A stretch of 64,000 nt of DNA, taken from contig CM044957.1 in NCBI GenBank assembly GCA_024516035.1, forward strand, positions 15,138,564 through 15,202,563. Reading direction: 5' to 3'. Under the pieces are notes generated by a model. It made no database searches. It had not been told where the DNA came from and worked only from the letters and a program-made list of their open reading frames with translations. The position numbers and the translations under genes are program-made. This DNA comes from Bactericera cockerelli. Its lineage: Eukaryota > Arthropoda > Insecta > Hemiptera > Triozidae. How positions within the stretch are numbered: the first letter of the stretch is position 1; every line of letters begins with the position of its first letter. Shown piece after piece: positions 47,732 through 57,600 of this stretch.

Positions 47732-48976
47732 TATAAAAGTAAGTTATCCATATTTATGTATAGAGGATAACTCATAAACAATTTCGAACTTTTCTAACGT
47801 CACACCATCAATAATTTCTTCTCCTTGATCCATTGTATAATTTTTAGTCCTCTGTGTGCTGCCAATGTAGATTGTAGATATGAAAGACTCACAAAAAACT
47901 CTCCTTTTGATAGGAGGAAGTGAACCCATCAAAAAGGAGAAATATTAGGCAGGCATATCGACAGACAGGACCTAGGTTTCTCTGGATCATGCGAGACGTC
48001 TATAATCTATTTTTAATGCGATAAAAAAAGCAATGCTCGGAAGGAAAATATGATGGATCAATTTGGATTCCTATTCCTTCTAATGCATCTTGTTCTCAGA
48101 TAACTTTATTCTCATAAGTATCTTCTTTCAGTAGTGTATTTTTATTGTTCCAATAAAAGTACATTTTGTAATTTATGATGGAAATACATTTCTCACACAA
48201 GGTAGATCTAGTATTTTGTTGTATTTCTCTCCTCATGCATGTATCTTTTCCGAAAGCTAGTTTTGTTTCAAACAAATTCCGTTGATCATGTAAAATTATC
48301 TTAAATAGTAAAATTTTCATTTTTAAGATTTCCACATTAGAATGTCAACAGAATAAATAAAATGTTACCTATGGAAGAAATTCGTTGTAGATCGAGATTA
48401 AAGCTTCATAGCCATGTATTCTCATGCCAACTTTACTATTTGAACAGTGGTAATATTTTCTTGTTTTGATTTACACTCATTACAAGGTTTATCCAGGAAT
48501 AATTACCGCCACTCCAGGGAAAAAATGAAAACTTGCAAAACAGGACTTAACATGTTTTAAGATTTTACAGATTTTTCTTCAGAATACAAGTACCTAGAAA
48601 TCTTAATTTTTATATTAATAAGAGAAAAAATGATTAAATATCTATCTTCACGACACACTGAGGATGTTTTAAAACAAAACCACCATAAAAACCTGAGTTT
48701 TGCTATTTTTCTTTGCTAAAGTTATGGTGATTTCTTTCCTTAAGTTCTTGTGCTTATTCATAGTTGAAATCTAGTATTGACTGTTAATCTTTATACTGTT
48801 TTCCTTTATTCAAAACAAAAATCATCTGAAAATGTCATCTACAACAGAAGTTATAACACTGTGCGAATTAGTATATTTTAATATTTTTATTATCTTTAAA
48901 TTGTTTTAGTCTATTTTTTTTTTCAAAGCTAGCTTTTGTAAAAGTACATGTATTTCTAAACATGTGTACGTATGTA
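47732..48976. other. Intergenic AT-rich sequence
   Basis: No gene, RNA or repeat family recognised. Confidence 0.4.
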
Positions 48977-49894
48977 CGAGGTTTGGCTATTAAGTTCGTA
49001 GATTCTTTCCATAAAACGATGTGTGTTTAACTTACCCAACTTTAGCAGTTATCCCCTTCAATGTACTCCCCTCCTCTATCCCTACAACGTTCTAAACAAA
49101 TTTTTCATTGATCGAAACAGTGGTGGAGGTCATTTTGTGTGAGGCCTTTCAAGACTTTTGCCGGTTTTTTCTTAACGTCATTTACGCTGTCAAATCTGGT
49201 ACTTTTCAGGGTAGATTTGATTTTTGGGAATAAGTAAAAGTCGCACGGGGCCAGGTCGGGTGATTAAGGAGAGTGTTCCAACACTGGGATGTTGTACTTG
49301 GATAGGAACGTCTTCACGGAGAAGGCACTGTGGACTGGCGCATGGCACCATTTTTGCGCAAACTTTTGTCATGTGGAAATATTCGTGCAAAATTTGTCTC
49401 ACACATTATCTATTAATTTTAAGTGTATCAGCCATTAGTCCTAGAGTTAATTTACGGTCAGAACGAATCATAACACCAATTTTTTCAATGTTTTCGTCAG
49501 TTTTTGAGGTTTGGGGGCGACCAGGACGTGGATCGTCCTCAACATCTTCCTGACCACCTTGAAAACACTAAAACCACTTATAAAGCGTTGATCTTTTCAA
49601 ACATGACTCCTGATACACTGTCTTTAACAAAGAAAAAGTTTTACCAGCAAGTTTTACGTAAAATTCAATAATCACTCGTTGCTCAACGTTTGTATTAATC
49701 ATAAATCCGGCAAAATTAAAAAAGGTGTCTTGCGCGTCGGGCTATTACAACAGAACTAATTACAGTACAGGTATGTGACAGCTATCAATCAAAACACAAG
49801 ACTTGAAGCTTTCTAAAGATGTTCATCATATCTTCCTAGCATGGACAGCTTTTGCGTAGCGGCTCGCGTCTACGAACTTAATAGCCAAACCTCG
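48977..49894 (-). pseudogene. Decayed mariner transposon
   Basis: Inverted ends CGAGGTTTGGCTATTAAGTT / AACTTAATAGCCAAACCTCG (about 26 bp) with TA at 48975-48976 and 49895-49896. The minus strand keeps the helix-turn-helix end (DDPRPGRPQTS), FHMTKVCAKMVP, and the YSPDLAPCDF-like block with two changes. At 918 bp it is shorter than the 1.3 kb usual for mariner: a block of the catalytic core between CAKMVP and the C-terminal part is missing and there are several stops. Not functional. Confidence 0.9.
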
Positions 49895-50149
49895 TATGTA
49901 GCTAGCTAGCTCTAGCGGTCGATAGAGTAGATAAATTATGTCTGACTTGAAATAAACTCTCTCTGCTTATATGTTATTATTTTGTGAAATAAATATATTA
50001 TGTTGTATTGTATAAGTATTTACACGGATTATTATATGAATAAAAGTATACAAAATTATTTACATGATAAAACATTTCTCAAATTACTGTAGTCTCTAAA
50101 ATCTCAGTAACGGTTGATCCCGACCGACCGAGTTAATTATTAGTTGGAT
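49895..50149. other. Intergenic
   Basis: AT-rich with two AATAAA-type signals (49955-49960 and 49988-49993) on the plus strand, in principle usable by a long RNF19 3' UTR. Confidence 0.3.
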
Positions 50150-50500
50150 GGTGGCAGCCTCCGTGGTGTAACGGTTGTGAGTACTGTCCGAGTCCGGAGA
50201 TCCCGAGTTCGATCTCCGGTTGGAGTAGACTTTTCAAAGAAAATTCTGTTCCCTTCAAACATGTGAGGCTGGCATTTCCGGCCCTACCCAGGATGGGTGA
50301 GGTTAATGTGGAAAGCTGGTACGATTCCCAGCGAATGGAGGGTAACACCCCCATCCTGATCAGGACCTTTAAACCAAATAGAATCGTTGGCGTTAGGAAG
50401 GGCATCCAGTCACAAAAAACGTGCTCCACCCTACCAACCTCAACTATGAGTTTGAACAATGCCGACCCCAAAAGCAACATAAGCTAATATGGGATAATGG
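50150..50500 (+). repeat. tRNA-derived SINE, family B
   Basis: Complete copy: head GCCTCCGTGGTGTAACGGTT, GAGTTCGATCTCCGG, body CCCAGGATGGGTGAGGTTAA, long tail to ACATAAGCTAATATGGGATA. Confidence 0.85.
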
Positions 50501-50576
50501 TAAGAGAGATATATGGTGAAAGATAAGGAAGGCCCGAAATTAAGAGAAAAGTGGGATCACAAAGTTCGAGTATTAC

Positions 50577-50699
50577 GGGTGAAATTAGTAGACATTTATA
50601 CCTCTGTGGCCATCAATCTAAATTTAATTTTGTTTTAAATGGGGAAATTTAAGTTCTGACTCAAACTTGTGATCTCAATTTTGTCTCTTAATTTCGCTC
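50577..50699 (+). mobile_element. TA-type MITE, diverged
   Basis: GGGTGAAATTAGTAGACATT to TTGTCTCTTAATTTCGCTCT. Next to it (50733-50797, minus) is a bare SINE-D head, TGTCCCGGTAGCTCACTCGT. Confidence 0.6.
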
Positions 50700-51039
50700 T
50701 AGCTAGAACAACACGCAACATCTAGACTGGCAGAGAGGTATAACGGCACTCTGGATTCACAGAGTGCCGCCTTTACGAGTGAGCTACCGGGACAGACAGA
50801 GATTAGCATCCTGGGACCCTGAACAGTTGTCACAACAGTAAATAATACACCACCTAGGTTAGGAAAGTGTTAAAAAAAGTCACTACTGCCTTGTATTATG
50901 CTACTCTTATTTAATATTGCCTTTCCCTATCTCAAAGAGTTTTCCAATAGTCTCCCCCATTGAGATAATAATTTGGAATTCGCGGGTACTAAGAAGTTCA
51001 GCCTGCGGTTTGAATACATTAGTTCCCTGAGGTTAAATA

Positions 51040-51627
51040 TTAATTTGAGTCGATGATGGATATAAATGCATTAATGCCAATCTTAGTTTTGGATACATCT
51101 GGTTCAGCGGCAAACATGTATGATTCTCTGCTGGTTGTTTGAATTTTTACTCCTAGAGATGTATTCTCAAATAAACCTCGTCTGTGCTGCATAATTGAGT
51201 AGCATGAAGTGAGACTGGCAGGTAGATGCTCACACAGAAAGTGCCTGCTGACTGATATTCCTATCGATGTATTCTCCTCAAGTAAACCTGGTCTGTACTG
51301 CTTGAATAGCATGAAGTGAGACTTGAGGCTGGCAGGTAGATGCTGACACAGCAAGTGCCTTCTGACTGATATTCCTATCGATGTATTCTCCTCAAGTAAA
51401 CCTGGCCTGTACTGCTTGCTTGAATAGCATGAAGTGAGACTTGAGACTGGCGGGTAGATGCTGACACAGCAAGAGCTTGCTGACTGGTACTCCTAGCAAT
51501 GTATTCTCCTCAAGTAAACCTGGTCTGTACTGCTTGCTTGAATAGCATGGAGTGAGACTTGAGACTGCCAGGTAGATGCTGACACAGCAAGAGCTTGCTG
51601 ACTGATACTGCTAGCAATGTATTCTCC
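51040..51627 (-). repeat. Tandem array of the C2orf69 last-exon 3' end
   Basis: Four to five further copies of the terminal coding part (LLCQHLPASLKSHFMLFKQ), the stop and 3' UTR, unit about 115-120 bp with ACTGATACT and ATGTATTCTCCTCAAGTAAA. The copies drift with distance from the intact exon (the lowest, near 51040-51200, are the most diverged). Confidence 0.85.
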
Positions 51628-54600
51628 TCAAGTAAACCTGGTCTGTACTGCTTGCTTGAATAGCATGAAGTGAGACTTGAGACTGGCAGGTAGATGCTGA
51701 CACAGCAAGTGCCTGCTGACTTGTACTCCCAGCTCCTTCAATGTCTCGTGGAATGTGTTCTCTTCTCGTTGTATCCAGGGGCGACGCGGGTCAGACACCT
51801 GATAGGGTGACACGAATATGCTGACTCCAACGCCTGGAAAACAAGATAATTAAGCATTAAACCTCACTCAAACACGACAGGGATACTGTTATTTCTGAGA
51901 ATATCTACTGTTACATATCAGAAGTATTGTGTTCATATTTCTGGACATAATAATAATAATAATACCACTTTAGTGGAAGGTAACCAACAGGCGAGGTTAA
52001 TGCTCAAAGCATTTTCTACCACCTAAACCTCAGAGTCTTATTATTATGTGGTCACAAACTCAAATAAATGAGGAAAAATTCATGCACTGGGTGGGATTCG
52101 AACCAACGGATCTTTACGCTACCTGGATTACCACCCAGACGGCACAGAAAGTGTTTAAAAAGATTTTAAAAACACTTATTTTGACAAGATTCAAACATTT
52201 TATAAAGCTTATTTTGACAAGGCTTAACATTTTAGAAACACTTTTATAAGCTTACTACTTCCTCCCCCTGAGCATTTTATTAAGCTTATTTTTACAAGGT
52301 TTTGGAAATTGCATACCTACTTAATAATTAAGGGGCTCCATATTGAATTTCATACCGCCGCCATTGCCCGGGAAAATTTGAAAATTGTGATTTCACAGGT
52401 AGGGCCAGGAAATTTTAAATTTTTAAAATTAATTTGGATTTGATTCATTTGATGAAAAATATACTATTTCAAGGCAATTTGGTCTACAATGATGAAAAGC
52501 TGTTGATGAAATGCTAACATTAATAAATAAGAAGACAATTTGTGTTTTTCAGTTTTATATTTTTCCATTTACATGGTAAAAGAATTCAAAGCAAAAATAT
52601 GTAACAAACAAACACATGAAACAAACAGAATATAATACATAGAATCAGCAGATAAATTAAGCCAAGTGGACTTAATTAATCTAAATCTATTATACATATA
52701 GGTAATTAAGAGAGAGATATACTGAAATGTCATCTTCCTGCCCAGCAGCAGGCTGCCCAAAGACAAAGAATACCAGAACAGAAGTTGAGATTATTGAAGA
52801 TGAATATAGGACATAGAACCCAGAGAGAATTTTGACTATAACATGGCATTCATAAAAAAAGAACAGTCTTCCAGATTTTTTTTTTGTTTGTTTGTTTAAA
52901 GTGGGTTTAACCTCAATTGCATAGTCATATCATGACCGAGGTTTTACCCTCATTTGCAGGAAACTCACAAACCTGTTACCCACATTAAGCTCACCGAGCC
53001 TGGGTTGGGCCATTTTATTCTGAATTTACTGGGAATAGTACCAGGTAGCCACATTAACCTCACCCAGCCTGATAAACGCTGTGTATACACATGCCAGCTT
53101 CATATTTTCAAAAGAAGGAGAATTATCTGTTTCACAACAACAAAAATGAACCAAAATCTTTGTATTACGGGCAGTAGTCAAATCCTGAATAATGCAAGCA
53201 ACTGTTTTAAAAATTAAAATTAATGAACACATTATGGTAAAACATGTACTTATTACAAGTAAAAAACTGTCTAAATTTGCAACACTTAATACTTCTTCTT
53301 AACTTACAATATTTTTTTTATGTTATAGCTGGTTGAAGATCCATGAAAAACCCCTGTCCTGATTTGATATAGTGAGGATGGGAATTTCATTCTGAATTTA
53401 ATGGGAACAGTACCAGCTACCCACATTTACCTCACTCAGCCTGAGTAGGGCTAGATATACCAGCCTCACATTTTCAGAGAACAGATTTATTTATTTTAAA
53501 AAAAATGGGGGTTGTATACTGAATTTACTGGGAATAGTACCAGCTACCCACATTCACCTCACTCAGCCTGAGCAGGGCCTTTAGAGCCTTTAGCTAGTCA
53601 GTTCTCTGTTTATAGTTGTTTAGCAAAACACTGGTCTTCTCCCTGTTTAAAAACCCCCAGTCAGACACCTGTTAAGAGTGTGATTCTGATTAAGTGGAAT
53701 ATCTGGAACAGGTTAATCTCCAGCATTTCCACATGCATATCCTGGTTTGACTATAAAACAATGTAAGATATTGTTTAGCTATTGCTTACCACACTAATTG
53801 GAGTGTAAAACTCCCTTATGATTAATGCGTGGAAATTGGTGCACTTTAGAACAGTAAACTTTTTAAAGTAGAGAAAAATTTCTTTTTAGTTACACCCTAA
53901 AACTGTGATGTAGGAACTTTAGAAGAGTCAACTTGTTGGACTTTTATCAGAAATTGTTAGATATAATTATATTGTTAAATCATCAATAAAATTTGTAGTC
54001 ACTTTCACTTATCCGGTGTTGGGTTCAATATGTTTGAGGAGGGAGGCAGCTTGAATAGGTTTCTTCAGATTGAAGCTATGTTGGATTGGATGCACAATAC
54101 ATGTAAACAGGTGGAAAATATCAAGTGGATTTCCTCCATAGATCATATTTTAAATGCTAGGATCCAGTTTAAAAAGATATTATGTTTGCAGACATATTGA
54201 CCATCCTGAATTCAGTTGGTCAAAAATTGTTCATGCTCTCTAAGGTAAAAGTTTGTAAAGAGCTCCAGTATTCAGTCAGAGCATTGGATCACTAAAAACA
54301 GAACTATTTTAAGTTACAATACTAATATAACAAATAAATTAAAAAAGTGTTTTGCGACTTGATAAACTTTTCAGTTATTTAATTTCAAAAATTCAATATG
54401 GAGTCCACAGACCATTGATGAAGAGAGACATATTGCATACACAGTCACACATTTATTTTTTAAGGCGTTTTCTCTATTCCGATGTCTTGCGAAAAAAAAT
54501 ATTTAAAAAACTTATAAAAGATTGCGGAAACCTTTCCAAAGCGTTTATAAACCTTGCCTAAGTAAGTTTTCCGCAAACTTATTATTTCATACTTTTTTAT

Positions 54601-57600
54601 ACTTTTTTAAATCTTGTGAAGTAAAGGTTATTTTTACAAGGAAAAATCCATACTTTTTTTATACTTTTTAAACCTTGTGAAGTAAAGCTTATTTTTACAA
54701 GGAAAATTCAGAGTCTATAAAGCTTGTGTAACCTTTTGTGCCGTCTGGGCAGACATGTCATAACCTCCTCAAGGTTTTTATGTCAGTCTGTTATTTGCAT
54801 TAGAGTCTAGACTCCACATGTCAAGCCATCCTAAAGGTGCTGGATAGGATACATGTCAGAACTGTTTGCTGACCAGTTGATAGTGCCGATTTCAGTTTCC
54901 TGTAGACAGTCTGTGACTAGGCGTGCGGTGTGACGAAGCTACCTCACTTGGTGAGGTCTAAAAACTCACCTAATTTGGCAAACGCTTCCAGCACTTGTCT
55001 ATCAGTGACCCACGTGTTCTCACGACTCACTTGGTGAGGTCGATACGCTCCCTTACTACGTTCGGTTGATTATGACTAGGTTTCTTTTATCTCCCTATGA
55101 AATGAAATGCCTGCCCAGAACATACATCAAGGACCGCCATCAAAACTCACTGTTACCCGTTTAGATAAAATAATAAGAACTCACCTAATTTGGCGAACGC
55201 TTCCAGCACGTGTCTGTCAGTGACCCACGTGTGCTCCTTGCCCCCATGCCCCCCGTCCAGCCAGACTACCTGGGAGACCAGGGAGAGGAGGGGGTGGGCG
55301 GGGCGAGAGGACGCGCTGTAGAGGAGGGAGTTGAGGGGCACGCAGCCCTTGCTGAACCCCACCAGGGTGAGTTTAGACTGAGCCAGGCTGGGAACCTGTG
55401 GGGAGACACGAGACTGCTGTAGTGTTATCAAGGGTTGGGTGGAAGAGACTGCCATGTATAGGAGGGAGTTGAGGGGCACGCAGCCCTTGCTGAACCCCAC
55501 CAGGGTGAGTTTAGACTGAGCCAGGCTGGGAACCTGTGGGGAGACACGAGACTGCTGTAGTGTTATCAAGGGTTGGGTGGAAGAGACTGCCATGTATAGG
55601 AGGGAGTTGAGGGGCACGCAGCCCTTGCTGAACCCCACCAGGGTGAGTTTAGACTGAGCCAGGCTGGGAACCTGTGGGGAGACACGAGACTGCTGTAGTG
55701 TTATCAAGGGTTGGGTGGAAGAGACTGCCATGTATAGGAGGGAGTTGAGGGGCACGCAGCCCTTGCTGAACCCCACCAGGGTGAGTTTAGACTGAGCCAG
55801 GCTGGGAACCTGTGGGGAGACACGAGACTGCTGTAGTGTTATCAAGGGTTGGTGGAGAGATGCCATATAGGTTGGAAGGAGCAGGTTGAGGGGCACGCAG
55901 CCCTTGCTGAACCCCACCAGGGTGAGTTTAGACTGAGCCAGGCTGGGAACCTGTGGGGAGAAACGAGACTGCTGTAGTGTTGTCAAGGGTTGGGTGGAAG
56001 AGACTGCCATGCAGAGGAGGGGGGCGCAGTTCTTGATGAACCCCACCTGGGGACCTGTGGGGCAGAAAACGCCCATACCGAGCTGGGTGACGTTAATGAA
56101 ATCAGCAGTCTGTGAATTTCCTATAGAGGGGAAAACACGTTGAAGAATACATTTTTATTTTTTTAAATAATACTTCTCATATTTAAAGATATAAATAATA
56201 AAATACATAGCACCTAAGGTAACAACAATTTTTGGCCGAAACTTATGCTTAAGTCCAAACTTGTGATCTTGATTTTGTCTATTGATGTCGCCCTAAGATT
56301 TAACATGTAGACTGTGCTTATTTCCTTTTTCAGTACTAAATAATGGAAGCAGGCACTCACAGCTATCCTATGAGCCACTCCCTGCAATAGCCTCTCCATG
56401 TGGTTGAGAGCATCAGGAGATGAGGTAAGGGTGGGGATACCCAGCTGATCACACGGCACAAAGTTATCATAGCAAGCATACGTCTTCAACTCCATCCTGG
56501 AAGTTTTTAATTTATTTATTTAGAAACTCTTTATTAGAAGAACATATATACAGACAAATAATGGTAAAAATTAAATATAAAAATTGACAATATTAATAAT
56601 ATAAACAAGAAACAAAATAAACAAAATATATACTATACACATGTCCTATCTAAAGGGCGGGGTTATTGCCTATGGCAATCTCTTCCACCCAACCCTTTGT
56701 TTATTTTGGGTTTAACGCCGCTTTTAACAGTATGTTCATATCAACAAGAGGGCTTGACCTCCATTCACTAGAAACTCACAAAACAGCTACACAAATTAAC
56801 CTCACCCAGCCTCAGTGAAGCCGGAATAGTCATCATCACGAGGGTTCGTATCTGAATGGTGACTCATCCAAGTCACCACACATAGTCGAGGCTATATTGG
56901 TGGGCGAGAACTGTTGTAGTCAACGTGCCATCGACCCTTGATATAAATTTCCTAATATCATGGGATGAAGATGGCATAATTATAACTTCTTTTTTTTCAA
57001 CTTCCACTAATTATTATTTATATCACTACCAAACCAGGAAAAGCTTGGCTTTAACGATGATTTATTTACGCCTAGGTAAGTCTACAATCCTACATGTACC
57101 TATGTACCTGATTGTACCTGTTAGGTTTAATCACCAGAATGTGACGGTCTGGGAAACTGGTGCTCAGAAGAACTGCGGTCTTCTCTAGATTATACTCAGA
57201 GTACTCCGGTGACATTTCCTCGGGATAGTCCTGGAATTCACGAGATAACAAAATTTAAAATAAACATATGTACTCGTTTCGTATGTAAGGTACTAGGTAC
57301 TTCAAAATGAGTTAATTCAAATACACGAACATATGCTTGCTGTGTATTATATTTCAAAGGTAAAACACTTCTTCGAGCTCACTACCGAGAGGAAGCATGC
57401 CTCTGATGCTCGAGCTGTTGCCCCTTAGGATGGCCTGTGATATTTTTTGTAAAATTCCTTAATTATTATAAAAACACAAATTCCATAGGATATACCTACA
57501 ATTTTATTAATATTCTTTCATATTTTCAATTATTCTTTCATTCATTTTCTCGCTCATTAACAATCAATGTAACTCAAACGTAGGTTAATCGGTAAACATT

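Noticed and set aside
48977..49894. Active mariner
   Set aside because: Stops and loss of part of the catalytic core make the transposase non-functional, though the ends look intact.
55153..56076. 307-residue repeat ORF on the minus strand
   Set aside because: It is a read-through of exon 5 of C2orf69 and its truncated edge copies plus intron, not an independent gene.
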